Assembly (NCBI GenBank): GCA_025766275.1
Contig: JAFKAC010000030.1
Coordinates: 620,001 to 684,000, forward strand
Direction of reading: 5' to 3'
Source: Lactarius indigo
Lineage: Eukaryota > Basidiomycota > Agaricomycetes > Russulales > Russulaceae
Length of the DNA: 64,000 nt
The notes under the pieces are model-generated. The model was not told the origin of the DNA. It was given only the letters and a program-made list of their open reading frames with translations, and did no database searches. Every line of letters begins with the position of its first letter. Position 1 is the first letter of the stretch. The position numbers and the translations under genes are program-made. This document shows, one piece after another, positions 34,109 through 45,529 of this stretch.

Positions 34109-34986
34109 TCAGTGCCAAATCGTGTTTTCAAAGGAGAACGACTCGCCTTCTCTTCGTGTCTCGTCGCCCACGATGGTTTCGGGTGAAACTGTGGTAACGA
34201 CTTGCCGTGTAGATGCATCCCGACCGTGCAGGTCCATGACGACAGTCATTTCTGGTGACACGATCGGCGTCACCACCGACGCTATGAAATCAAAAGAGTC
34301 TAAACCGACCTCCTGTAGTTGCTGACCGGTACGTCTCCATTCTAACGCTGTCCAAATTGTGAACATTCACATCAGTTAGCGTAGATATTCCATGGGAGTC
34401 GATAAAAGGGTTGCTCGTAAGGTGCCCTGCTGCAGATGGCTGAGTGACTCATTAACTCTTCGAATGTGACCCAGTGTTTACCTCCCTCGTCCGCGGCTTC
34501 TGGGATCTGGCCCATGAGGTCATCGTCAATAAGTCTGTTAGAGGCACTCTACAGTGAATTAAGTTGCGTTCTTTGTTCATTACCATGAAGACTTGCCTCG
34601 ATGACTTTGAATGTGTATTCTGCGATTTTCTCGTATCGCATAGCTAGGATAAATCTGTTAAGTTTAGAGATGTTGCCACATCCTAATTTTGCCTTTGCCT
34701 CTCTTGCCCTGTTCCACGGCACATAAGCGATGTCTTAATACTGTACACATACCCGTCAGACTTACTCATGAAATTTCTGTCGGATAAAGTGTTGTTCTTC
34801 GAGTGGTAGTTGCCGAAGGTGCTGCTTAAGCAAGTTCCGCGATCGTTTCATATCAATGTCTCCGCGTTTTATTCTGCCACCTGTAAAGCTGTTCTTGATA
34901 CAGGCGACAAGGCCTCTCCCAAGATCAACGCTCGACACTTCGAAGTAACCATTGATGACTTGAGGAGATACGTCATGAGAAGCCAT
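34109..34986 (-). CDS. X-family protein X2, C-terminus frameshifted
   Basis: ATG at 34986 starts MASHDVSPQVINGYFEVSSV; the exon continues SFTGGRIKRGD and RSRNLLKQHLRQLPLEEQHF. Exon 2 has LAMRYEKIAEYTFKVIE, exon 3 ASNRLIDDDLMGQIPEAADE. Exon 4 has TQPSAAGHLTSNPFIDSHGI and LTDVNVHNLDSV, then meets a TGA at 34292-34290 after GGRFRLF. The expected continuation (FIASVVTPIVSPE, MDLHGRDASTRQV, ending FENTIWH at 34109) is present in another frame. X2 has four extra bases relative to X5 here. The predicted protein therefore loses its LHGRD block unless an unseen splice rescues it. Head to head with K2, 461 bases apart. Confidence 0.55.
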
Positions 34987-35447
34987 ATTAGACGATTAGA
35001 CGGTGATAGGGATGAAGTTTGTGCCGCTGGCACAAGAAGATCAAAGTATTTTCTTGGGGTATAGAGGACATTGTAGAGCAACAGTTCTTAAATATGTCGA
35101 TAAAGGAGAACACAAGCACTTCTGTCGGTCACCGTCTTGTTCCCCCAGAGGAAAGCAGGAAACGGTGACAAACACGTGGGGTATCGCCATGGGACCTCAC
35201 TCGAAGTCCAATTGTGATACGTAAGTAGCAAGAACAAGAACGGCACAGACGAGTGGTAACAATAAGGATGTCCGAGTGTGCACGGGAAGGTAAGTTACCG
35301 TGCAGGGTATAGCCGTCCAACGTAACATCCTCGGAAATCACCGAAGAGATTACGTTATCAGCGAACAACACAACACCATTTGGTCTGGTCACCCCACCCC
35401 CCTCGAATAAGTTCGCAACTCACGCTTTGTTGGTTACTAAGTGCTAG
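34987..35447. promoter_or_regulatory. shared divergent promoter of X2 and K2
   Basis: These 461 bases lie between diverging ATGs. The stretch contains GTTCGCAACTCACGC close to the kinase side and several AC-rich patches. No gene is visible. Layout matches the K1/X1, X3/K3 and X4/K4 pairs. Confidence 0.5.
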
Positions 35448-36745
35448 ATGTCGCAGCAGTCTCTAGATTCGTTGGACAGACCTCTCCAAACAGAACCCGG
35501 GGAAATTGGTGCTCATGAAACTTGGTGGGTTGAGCGGCAAGAGGCGTTGGAGCGCGCTGGATATATGCTTCGACCTCGTTACCGCCCTCAGTGGAAACCT
35601 TCGTGGGCCGGCACCAACAAATTTCATTTCCTCTTTGAAGATGGTCTGAGCCAAACAGTTAGTTTTGAGACCCTTCTCTCCACTGCCTGCGTTTATGATT
35701 TTTTAGCGACGGTTGTGCATGGATGCAACACGAATTTCTGATGGAAGACCCGTGATGTTGAAGAGACTCGTCAATCAAGAGGGTCCTTATGAGCTTCAGA
35801 TCAATAAGCTTTTCTCCACAGAGCCCTTTTCGTCGGACCCTCGAAACCGTTGCGTACAATTGCTAGATGTCATCGTCGATCTGCCAGATGATCCTCCCAT
35901 CATGGTGCATCCTCTGCTGCGTCCATTCTATGACCCTCCACTTCAAACGTACGGTGAATTTGTCTCTTTCTATGAGCAAGTCTGTGAGGTATGTCCCCTT
36001 TTGTGATGTGGATCAAATGACTCAACCGAGAAGGGGGTACAATTCATGCATTTGAACAACGTCGCTCACCGGTATATTCATCGTCTCACTTCCTAGTTAC
36101 TCTTTCTAACGTGACCTGCACAGAGACTGCACATATGAAAACATCATGCTTGATCCATCAAATATGTATCCCGAATCTTTCCACCCTGTTGAAATGGGGC
36201 GAAGCAAGGACTTTCGCCATAAGGCGAAATGGTATTCGCGGACCTGGCGCCCTACGAGATACCTTCTCATCGACTTCGGTCTTTCCCGCCGTTATGATCC
36301 CGCCAACGGGCCACCGCTCGACGAGCCGCTCCGTGGCGGTGACAAATCTGTGCCCGAGCACCAGGACGGCAAGACGTATGATCCATTCCCCGCCGACGTA
36401 TACTACCTTGGAAACCTGGTCAGAAAGCATTACATCAAGGTCTGCCATTTCGTTCTTTCTTGAGGTACCCTCAGTCACGAGAGTTAGGAATGTCATGGTT
36501 TCGAGTTCATGGATGCACTTGTTGCTGACATGGTCCAAGAAGATCCGACGAAGCGACCTAAGATGGACGAGGTTGTTGCCCGCTTTTCCGAAATCAAGTC
36601 AAAGCTCGGCACCTGGAAGCTGCGTTCTCGCATATCCCGTAGGAATGAGCTGTGGCCGATTACGGTTTGGCGGACCATGGGCCATTGGTCCCGGACTGTG
36701 GCCTACGTCGTCACCCGCAAGGCGGCCATCCCGGAACCTAAATGA
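35448..36745 (+). CDS. protein kinase-like protein K2
   Basis: Five exons, all open. The leader begins MSQQSLDSLDRPLQTEPGE and carries ETWWVERQEALERAGYMLRP. Exon 2 has LCMDATRISDGRPVMLKRL, then EGPYELQINKLFS. HRDCTYENIMLD is formed across the intron after the HR codons. A long insertion (DPSNMYPESFHPVEMGR) separates this loop from DFG (YLLIDFGLSRRYDPANG). VPEHQ and PFPADVYYLGNLV follow. The last exon has EDPTKRPKMDEVVARFSEI and the family-specific tail TWKLRSRISRRNELWPITVW, ending RKAAIPEPK. The strand-3 Lys, helix-C Glu, HRD Asp, catalytic-loop Asn and DFG Asp are all present, so catalysis is plausible, but the glycine-rich loop is not recognisable. The target is unknown. Closest neighbour is X2, transcribed the opposite way. 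Confidence 0.84.
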
Positions 36746-37240
36746 GTAGCCATAACGTCTCATCCTTGCCGTGTGTGTTTTTACTTATTGTCGCACCCAC
36801 ACTCCTTGTTACATCCGTATCCTTATACCCGCTGTCGTACCCGCTATCTAGTTCCATCTACTCTTCTTAGCCTGTCTCCCAGTGGGCTGCGTCGTCGCGA
36901 ACAAAGCGGCTATTCCTGGGTTCGAGTGAATGGTCTTTCATATTCACTACTTGTTCAAACTACACACGATCTATTTGTTCTACGTTCTTCGTAGTACACC
37001 GCACTCCTTATTGTGCGCGTTCCCTCTACTTGCTGTCATTCCTGCTATCTAGTTTGATTTGTACATCTCGACCAGTCACTCGTTACTAGGTATTGTTTTT
37101 CTGTCATAGTATCGCATAAGGGTGGGATAATACGTACAGATTTCTAAAAACCCGATTGACCTGCAATAATAGCGGTGATGAACCAGTGAAAATTTTGGGA
37201 CGGATTTCGAAGACACCGCAATAGTAAAAAAGCAAATTTT
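36746..37240. other. conserved 3' flank of K2
   Basis: This flank resembles the K3 3' flank (45530-45795). Shared stretches include TTCTTCGTA-TACACC/CTCCACACTCCTTATTGT, CCTGCTATCTAGT, CATCTCG-CCAGCCACT, GATTGACCTGCAATAATAG and GGATTTCGAAGACACCGCA. The duplicated unit therefore reached about 500 bases past the kinase stop. No gene. Confidence 0.55.
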
Positions 37241-37539
37241 ACGTGATTGATGCATCAGGAAGAACAGAGCCCCACAGTGACGCGTTCACGATTGTTTGCA
37301 CCCATGATCGGAGAGCGTCCGAGCAGGTACCCTGAAATTGATGATCGGTTCCGTTTGGACGACACGGGTAACGTACTTGAGAACAACTGTACAGCCAATA
37401 CCTTGTACATCTGGAGAGGAGTGAACTTGACAGCGTTATATAGTATGCACGTCAGCCATACTAATCATAACATTTATAATCTTTGACAGGGAAACCAATG
37501 ACAGCTATCAGTGCGGGAGCAATGAGTGCAGTGTCGAAT

Positions 37540-37870
37540 CAATAGAGACGAACCTGTCATGTTCATTGGTGCACGAGTGCCATCTGGCATGCTCCACCAG
37601 AAGGCTCGCGGTACACCCCTGGTCCGCCGTATGCCTCGTTGCACCTAACAAAGTGAAACCCTGACAGGTAAATGCTCCTTCGCTCCACAGTCCTCCATTC
37701 GACAAATCGAGAAATTAGGAAATCCTAGAGAACAAGAGAGCAACTCCGGCCCTTGCTGCCGACCCGGTAATTTGGGCACCAGGACGCGGCGCGGGTTCGA
37801 GTCGTGATCGGAACCAGACTATGAGGAACCCGGGAACGCAGTGGCGATAATCTTCCATTCACGGAACATA
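37540..37870. repeat. dispersed repeat S, copy 2
   Basis: Same order of conserved words as copy 1 at 31530-31760. The block TCCTTCGCTCCACAGTCCTC and CATTCGACAAATCGAGAAAT also relates it to copy 3 near 50900. It lacks a conserved reading frame. The ends cannot be set precisely. Confidence 0.5.
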
Positions 37871-39216
37871 CTGGGTCACTGGCTTTGGCATGGTTACATT
37901 CAGAGAGGTGTAGGACCGAAGTAAAGTGAATAAATATAGGATGTTAGTATAACGTGTGCGCGGCAGTGTCTGTACGAAGAGACAACGCTCTGCTTCTGCG
38001 CACAATGGAATGGCAAAGCTGAGGTGTTACTCTACGAAAGCAAGACGTTATATAGCTCGTGAATATATAAATATACAGTACGAAATTTATGCTCTGCTTC
38101 CCTTGGGAAACGAGATAATGAATCCGCGGGCGAGGGTACGACCGGGAGGGGAAACGGGACAGCGTACCGGGCGTCCGAGTAAGTACGAAACTACAAGTCG
38201 AGACTGAGTGCGAAGGAATCGCGCGGGCTTGCACAACGCCCGCATGGAACGTGAAGGTACGGACAAGTTAGAAATAACATCTCACAAAAAACATATTCAA
38301 TATACATCCGTGGGGAACCTGAAGGAAGTAGCAGGAAGGTCGCACGTATCTTGATATGTCACCACCTGCTTCTCTGAAGCAGCTAGTATTCACTGTCTGC
38401 GTGGGCGAATGGGGCAAGTATTTGGGTCCGATATCCAGGAACCGCCTGGTGTAGGACAGGCCGGACCGTCGGAGTATCATGTGAGACCTCCCTTTTACAG
38501 TAACCGCCCATCTCCGGGACCGTGACGACCCATGGCAAGTCCAGGGCATCCCCCACGATATTTGCGATTACTTTTACGTCATCATCAAGTTAATGGGCTC
38601 TCATTGAGATACCCTACATGATACCTATCATGATGTGTCTTCTCCGGAACATCAGCACATGGAAAATCCATCCAATTCGTCCAAGAACTCGTCTCCAACT
38701 GACTCACACGATGATTTTGAGGAACAGTCCCGAAGCTGCGTCTTCTCATTGAGCTCAATCAATGAAGAATAGAAGTTCGGTAGCCAACCGTAAGTTAGAT
38801 TCGCTCACTAGGTACCTATCCCCAAACCAAAATGAATGTTTTCCTTTCCCTCTATTCTCGTGCCGCCACACATCTCGTGCTCCTTGTTAAACCTTCCCCC
38901 GGTATACCTGCTGTCTGATCTTCTATCTAGACCATATCTTCCAGGAGCCCTCGTTTTCTCTACAGCCGACTGGACAATCTCGGGAAGGACCTTCACATGA
39001 TCGCGTGCTCCGTTCATGTGAATTCCTATTGTTACGTCTAGAAACTTACCGTTCAGCGAAGGAACCCCGCTGGGAGGCGTATCCATTCATCGCAACAATA
39101 TCTCCCAGAGACCATTTCGTAACGTCAGTCTCTGTAGGTAGACTTTCCCAGCTCCTGGGTGATACGATCAGACAAAACAAGGGCTGTACGAGATCATTTG
39201 ACTGAGTGACAGTATC

Positions 39217-39241
39217 ACCGCCCTCAAACCTTGAGGGCGGT
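39217..39241. other. 11-bp perfect hairpin
   Basis: ACCGCCCTCAA and TTGAGGGCGGT are perfect reverse complements around a 3-base loop (ACC). The GC-rich arms would form a very stable stem in DNA or RNA. It lies in a gene-poor spacer and no gene end was recognised beside it. Confidence 0.6.
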
Positions 39242-40499
39242 AGGGGTGTTGTATTGCCTCGTTGTGGAGCTCGGCGGACCCGTTTGTTCCTGTGCGGCGC
39301 GGATTGGCACCATTCTGGGCGTCGTGCTCGTGTTAGAAGGGACAATACTGTGCGCCCGCTGTCGGGACTCAAGTAAACGTGGGACAGGTCGAAGACAAAG
39401 AAACGGTACGAATAAAGTCCTTGAATTACTTGTTCCCAAGTCGACTACTGACAAGGCACACAGTTAAACTCGCGAACTTGAAGGCCTCTAACCTGACACG
39501 TTGCTTCTCAGATTACCGTATTTTGTATGTAAGCATGCGAGAGAAGGGTTTTGCATGCCGAAACAGCGCAAGGAACTTTCTTGACAAGCACTTTGGGTCC
39601 TGATCCCGTCTGAAGCTCTTTGTCAAGACGGCGTACCTGGGTCCAACCTCGTGCAATATTGGAAATCCATGACAAGACCGCTACCATTCTTAGGAAAAGC
39701 GCTACCATATCTCCCTGGAAAGAATATATGCCGCGTTATTGGGCCTTCCCGTACCCCTCCGACGCCGGCGCGGTCTGCGCAACCATAGATTGGACGATCG
39801 GAGGTATCCGTGTCACAAGTCCCATGTTGTGTCTCGGCTATCCTCCAAGTTGGGCTTCTTCAGGGTCGTGGTTTCTGAGGGCACATTTGATCGCCGTGAG
39901 ACACAAGAATACGCCAGCTAGGCGACAAGAGTAGCAAATCGTCGCAGCATCGATCCTACCCCATCTTTTACTATTTCCAAGTCTAGCTAGTTCGTCCCAT
40001 ATGTGGTACGTATTGTGTCGTAAAATTCCAAAACACTCTCACGAGCACAACGCATGTCGCTACGTGTATAGCGAGCTGATGGTGTGCTTGTTCTGCCCTA
40101 GCCCCAGTGAGATACCCTGAGTCGGTCATTCATGCGTCATTAAGTCTGCGAGGATGGGCATGGTACACTATTCACTGCACCGAGTAGAGGGCCCAACGTG
40201 CGACCTATAAAACACCCCCATCACCGGAAGCACAAGTCCAAATGGTGAAATGACTGCCAGTGGTATCGTTGGACACGTGGTCGTGTATCATGGATGTGCC
40301 TAAGTTGGTTAGAAATTTGATGGGCGCACTGTGTCTTGATGACTGGGGCCGGCCTGGGGGCTCTGTGACGCCTAAACACGTAAATATTCGGTACAACGCA
40401 CGAGAATGGAATATATTACATGTCTGCCACGCCACATCAAGATGGAGTACTGCTACGATGATCCAACTGTCGCCGTGAAGAAGGGCCACTGCCAACACC

Positions 40500-42545
40500 G
40501 AATAATGTATCCAAGAGATCTATATGTCAACGAAAGACAATAAGCACATAGCCTTCGCAAGTGTTACCCGGTTAGTGTAACACGAAGTCTGATTGGTGTC
40601 GCGTTGGGCAGGACAATTAGTAGCTGACCATGTCAGGATGACGGGGCTGGTACCGCGATGATGCTCTGCAGGGGAACACTGACCTATTATTAGGTAGTAC
40701 TGTCGACAATAGGACCTTTCAGTTTGGTATTTGGGGATCGGTTTCCAAGAGACGACTCAGGGCCGCATCAGAGTCACGGGTCACGGCACAATGCGCAAAG
40801 TGATGGATGTAGGGCACGCATGCTGAAGTTCCGCCATATGTGCTTCAGGAATACTCAGTATGTTTGTAATTCGAGGAATCAGAGTCAGGGGGCTATAGCG
40901 GTCTTGGTCATGAGAACCGCGCGATTCGAATCTGGAATGGTCGTGCGCATACTGTACTCGAAGGTCGTCGGATGCCGGGACAAAAAAGAAGCCCCAATCA
41001 TTGGCGGCCCCGACAGTACAGTACATCATCGCCTAGTTCAACATCTACGGTAGTAGTCGGGGTGTCGGAGCCAAAGCTGGCATTCGCTGCTAGGATACAG
41101 CAGAGGCGGGGCACAAAATGCATCGGAGTCCGAAGCGCGCGGCGCAGCGTCGACTCCGGTTGACTCCGGTTGAGTACAAAAGAATTGAACCGAGGCACGA
41201 ACGAACAAAGCATCCCTTGGCGCTGGCTATTCTTTTGAGTGAGGTTCAGTGAGTAGGTTGAATTGACTTGCCTGACGCGTGCATCAGTTCATACATTATC
41301 CCATTGGTCATCTGGAGCGTTGCACTGTCAGTTGACCATAAAATTGGCTAGTGCTAAGGCTAGCGCATTGACGTCAAGCACGGCGTACCATTTCTGAGCA
41401 AGATCATATTGTTTGGCACATCGCTGTAAACTGTCGCCCGTGTCGATTTGTGTTTGTTTAATTGGGTTTTCACGCAAGCTACGCCGTGTCGTGTCATACC
41501 TCTCGTTCGAATATTCCCGCTACTCGGTGAAAGGTTCTTACACCGCCTCACACATAGAAATTGAATGGCACGGTATTGTCTTGGTTGCGTCCTGGCGCCA
41601 GAAGGCCACTGGTGTATTCAACCGAATTTTCGATCACACTATGAATGACATCCGGTCGTTACTGATTCTCCCTGCTTCCCAAAGCAGACAAGAGTAAACA
41701 AAAAACGACCGAGGTTGTATCGGCTACAACAGCGTCTCGCGCACACATCTGCACATTTCCGTACCACTCGAAATCGAAGTTGCCAAGCCGGTGGGGATGT
41801 GGGTTCGATGCCTGCATATGTGCTCCAAGTCACCTCCCTTTCATCGAGGCTGCGGGAGTTCGGGTGGCTCAACTGTGCGAGTGTAAAGAAGGGAATCGAT
41901 GGAGGGAGCGATACGAAGGAAAGAAAAAAAAGGTGGGGCGCGTTTGTACAGAAATGAATGAATTACCATGTGGCGAACTACGGGGTCAGACCACCCTGTT
42001 TGGGCGTGGGGTTCTTACCCCCCCGTATCCGCCCTCCCCAGAGTCCCCACTAAAATTTGCGTCTCCGGCCCCTGCGCTGCGAGCAGGTTCGAGCAGACGC
42101 ATACCTCAATTCAGCCCAAATGTACCAGTGACACGACCGTTTCCCAAGTTTATCGGCTCGGTCCTCAACGACGTCCCAGCACCAGTCGCCAGACCCTACT
42201 GGCCCACGCCCTGGGCGTACAGCACACCCCGCTGACCGTTCGTCTTTTCCCTTCCTCGCCGTACTCTCGTGTCGTTTACCGGCTAGTAGATGCCTTGGTG
42301 GGCACCCTTGCTCACTGACCATATTGGACTCAGTGCCGGGTGTTCCAAGGGTTGTTCATCGGTAGGGTACGACTGCGGGTCAAAATCTAGTGGGGAGCAT
42401 CTACTAGTTCGTCCTTTTTTTTTTTTTAATACTGTAGTCACTGGCATACTATATTATAAAGTCCATTATACACTGGCAGGGTATGATGTGCTAGCACAAA
42501 AAATACACGTCAGGTACACGCTGGGCAAGACCCGCTGCCTACTCC
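40500..42545. other. duplicated spacer C, downstream of X3
   Basis: Third copy of the spacer seen at A and B. Landmarks are GTGTCATACCTCTCGTTCGAA (about 41491), CCGAATTTTCGATCACACTATG, GACAAGAGTAAACAAAAAACG, the A/G run near 41927, GTACCAGTGACACGAC and GTATGATGTGCTAGCACAAA (42481), the last being nearly identical to 33964 in spacer B. A dispersed repeat sits inside it at 41050-41215. No gene is supported. Confidence 0.5.
41050..41215. repeat. dispersed repeat T, copy 1
   Basis: About 165 bases nearly identical in order to 46085-46250, same orientation. Shared stretches include GTCGGGGTGTCGGAGCCAAA, GCTGG-TTCGCTGC, GCACAAAAT-CATCGGAGTCC and GAAGC-CG-GGCGCAGCGTCG, then ACTCCGGTT. No open frame is conserved. 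It looks like a small non-autonomous element, but terminal repeats were not recognised. Confidence 0.65.
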
Positions 42546-42547
42546 AT

Positions 42548-43558
42548 TCATCGACCCGGCGCATCGTCACCTGCGTCTGAATGTGGGCCAAAGAGACCAT
42601 CCCCGACTGTGTCATATGAGGATACCGTACGCGTTTCGGCTGGCCAACGTGTCAGTCGCAAAACCAGTTTAACACGCGGAAGCATCTCACCTTCCTCGTC
42701 TCTCCTTTCACCTGAGACGGCCGCAAGTGGGAACTGGGCAGAGACTTCCTGAGTAGTCCCGTCCCGACCATGCAGCTCTAGGACGACAGCCGCTTCTGGG
42801 GGCACGATCAATCAGCCTCGTCACCAGCGCTACAAGAGAGACCATAAACTGACTTCCACTAGCTTCGGACTCGAATGTGGACATCTCCACTTGGTTCAGA
42901 TTGTCAACGTCTACATCGGCCAGTGAAGATACTTCATGGGTATCGCTGAAGGGGTTGCTGATGGTGCTAGTGGTTCCAAGTGGAGGCGGTTGAGTGGCTA
43001 GTAAATTGGGATTACTCTTTGGCATTGAGCAAGTAAGTGAGCAAGCGTACCTCTTGCGGCAAGGGCCTCCGAAATCTGGGCCATAAGATTTTTCTCAGCT
43101 GCTCGACGAGAGGCAGTCTACAAAAAAACAAGATCAAGCCCTGTTTTATGACCACAAGAAGTCACTAACCTCGACGACTATGAATAGATGTTTAGCGACC
43201 CGCTTGTAATCTTTGGCTAGAGAATACTTTTGAAGCATAGAGCCATCGGTGGTTTCCATTTTTTCCCGAGCAAGGCTCGTCCTGTCCGGTCTCAGTTACG
43301 CACGCCCCCAGATGAGGTTCCCAGAACTCACTGAGTGAATTCAAAGTCAATAGTGTTTTGATCATCGGGTTCTAGCCGCGCATAATGTTGTTGAATCAGA
43401 GGATGCACTCGACCGAAATAGTAGTCGCCGCGCCGTATTTTTCCACTCGTGAAACAGTTCCGAACCACGTCGACAAGGTTCTTTCCGACATGGTGACTCG
43501 CCACTTTGTAAATGTCGTTGATGATAGGAGAGAAATCCTGGGGCTGTACAGCAGACAT
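42548..43558 (-). CDS. X-family protein X3, C-terminus frameshifted
   Basis: ATG at 43558 opens MSAVQPQDFSPIINDIYKVA, with GKNLVDVVRNCFTSGKIRRG and RLEPDDQNTIDFEFTQ. Exon 2 gives TSLAREKMETTDGSMLQKYS and DYKRVAKHLFIVVE, exon 3 ASRRAAEKNLMAQISEALA. Exon 4 has NPNLLATQPPPLGTTSTIS, NPFSDTHEVSSLADVDVDN and SQFMVSLVALVTRLI. There the frame leaves the family pattern and runs to a stop at 42708, while VPPEAAVVLELHGRDGTTQE continues one base out of phase to 42548. All splice sites up to that point fit. The product is either truncated or the gene has recently lost its end. Head to head with K3, 654 bases apart. Confidence 0.58.
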
Positions 43559-44212
43559 GAGACGGTATGTGTGGAGGAGTAATCTGAACCTGCAGAAATT
43601 TAAAATCAGAGAGAGGAGTAGGTAGTAGTAGGGAGTTCAATACTTCGGGAGCGGTAAGGCTTAAGTATGGTGAATGAATTTGGGTTCTCAGTCGTCAAGT
43701 GCTGTATTGTTTTCAACGGAAAGGTAATACGAGATAGATCACCCCGGAAACCCGGTTCTAGTCCTGTCACCAAAGGTGGATGCCGGCCTGGGTGCCGGTA
43801 GGAAAATTTTCTTTTCCCAGTAGCGACATAGAAGGAACAAGAGCAACGTGTGCGATTTTACCAAGTTGGTGGTTGGGGTCTGGGTGAAGGCGAATACTTG
43901 CGTCCCATTGGTGGCTGTCCCCATCAAGGTTCCCATTGTCACCCAATGTCAGTGTACGCCTGGATCGGTTGTTTTTGCATACAAGAACAGTGCAGTGCCG
44001 ACTGTAACAATTGTACACACTTAAATGAGACACGAGACAGGCTGCGCTGGCAGATGCCAGTGGGTATTCACAGAGAGATTACGTCATGTTGCACCGAAAT
44101 CCGAGGGGTGGTCCAGATGGGCACCGACAAAACAACCATGACCTTGATTGGCAAGTTCAACTTTACCCCCTGCACCTCTCCATCCTTCATCTCCCCCCCC
44201 CCCCCTTTATAG
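43559..44212. promoter_or_regulatory. shared divergent promoter of X3 and K3
   Basis: These 654 bases lie between diverging ATGs. The X-proximal part (43650-43765) is conserved upstream of the orphan X5. A run of 13 C (44193-44205) within a pyrimidine-rich tract stops 7 bases before the K3 ATG. Pyrimidine tracts next to starts are common in fungal promoters. Confidence 0.5.
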
Positions 44213-45529
44213 ATGCCACCACCGTCTACAGGCTTTCTGGGAAATCCTAGCGGAGGGCTTGGGGAAATAGGTGGCCCTGAACTTTGGTGGGCCGCACGCC
44301 AAGAAATCCTGGAGCGTGCTGGGTACATGCTCAGGTCTCGCTACCGACCTGGTTGGAGGCCGTCGTGGGCCACAACTGGCAAACACTATTTTAATTCTGA
44401 AGATGGCCAGATTCAGTCGGTCAGTGTCGAGACCCTCGCTCCGGTTGCTCGTACTCATGTAGTACTACTCTCAGCTGCGCCTATGTATGGATGCAACTCG
44501 GATCTCTGACGGTAGACCTGTAATGTTGAAAAGGCTCCTTAGCAAGGAGGGTCCTTACGAGCTTCAAATCAACAAGCTTTTCTCCACGGGTCCTCTTTCT
44601 TCGGACCCCAGAAACCACTGCGCGCAGTTGTTAGACGTCATTCAGCTCCCAAACGAGGACCCTATAATGGTGCATCCCCTGCTGCGTCCTTTTGACGACC
44701 CTCCGCTCCAAACGTACGGAGAATTTGTCACTTTCTTCGCGCAAATATGCGAGGTACGTTACTCTCCGTGGTGTGGTCCAGATTGCTTATCTTACAAGGG
44801 CGTACAATTCATGCATTCAAACAACGTTGCCCATCGGTATATTCTCCGTCGCATCCCCCCAGCTGCTCTTCCTGATGACATTTCGATAGGGACTGTACGT
44901 GGCGAAATATCATGCTGGATCCGACGCATATGTATCCCGATTCGTTCCACCCTGTCGCCTTGGGGCGAAGCAGAGATTTCCGCCACAAGGCCAAAGGATA
45001 TTCACGGACGCAGCGACCAACCAAATACCTCCTCATCGACTTTGGTCTTTCCCGTCAATATGACCCCGCTAACGGGCCACCTCTGGACGAGCCGCTACAT
45101 GGCGGCGACAGGTCCGCACCAGAACACCAAGACGAGGAGACACCACGTAACCCGTTTCCCACCGACGTGTACTACCTCGGAAACTTGGTCCGCCAACATT
45201 ATATGCAGGTCCGCGTCGTCAGCCTCTTCAACGAGATATCATTCTAACCCAATTCCTAGAAGTACAAAGGGTTCGAGTTCATAGAGCCGCTGATCACGGA
45301 CATGGTCCAAGAGGATCCAGAAAAGCGCCCTAGCATGGATGAAGTCGTTTCCCGTTTTTCTGAGATCAAGAGTAAGCTCGGTACATGGAAGTTGCGCTCC
45401 CGGATCGCCCGCAGGCATGAGGTTTGGCCCGTCGCGGCGTGGAAGTCCGTCAGCCATTGGTACAGGACGGTGGGCTACGTCGTCGGGCGCAAAGCGGCCA
45501 TTCCCGAGCCGAGTTTCCAGCCGAGCTGA
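44213..45529 (+). CDS. protein kinase-like protein K3
   Basis: Five exons (44213-44419, 44475-44753, 44799-44836, 44890-45208, 45260-45529) join in frame to 370 residues. The leader MPPPSTGFLGNPSGG precedes LWWAARQEILERAGYMLR. Key residues: Lys88 in RPVMLKRL, helix-C Glu in YELQINK, HRD at 174-176 followed by CTWRN with Asn181, DFG at 225-227, SAPEHQ, DVYYLGNLV, and KRPSMDEVVSRFSEI near the end. Between Asn181 and DFG lie 43 residues, about 30 more than usual in protein kinases. The C-terminal ~70 residues (TWKLRSRIARRHEVWPVAAW, RTVGYVVGRKAAIPEPS) are conserved among K1-K4 but are not part of the kinase fold as I know it. Ser/Thr kinase activity is plausible; role unknown. Confidence 0.86.

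Larger units (their letters stand above)
37241..40499. other. gene-poor spacer between K2 and spacer C
   Basis: Holds dispersed repeat S copy 2 (37540-37870) and a strong hairpin at 39217-39241. A plus-strand frame at about 38620-38772 (HDVSSPEHQHMENPSNSS ... FSLSSINEE, then stop) reads like a short terminal exon, but no upstream exon or relative was found. Other open frames are unsupported. Confidence 0.35.

Noticed and set aside
37780..37815. tRNA-like GGTTCGAGTC word within repeat S
   Set aside because: No anticodon arm, D arm or acceptor stem pairs around it.
41780..42235. Plus-strand frame of 151 codons in spacer C
   Set aside because: The matching parts of spacers A and B are open in other frames or closed, so coding is not conserved among the copies.
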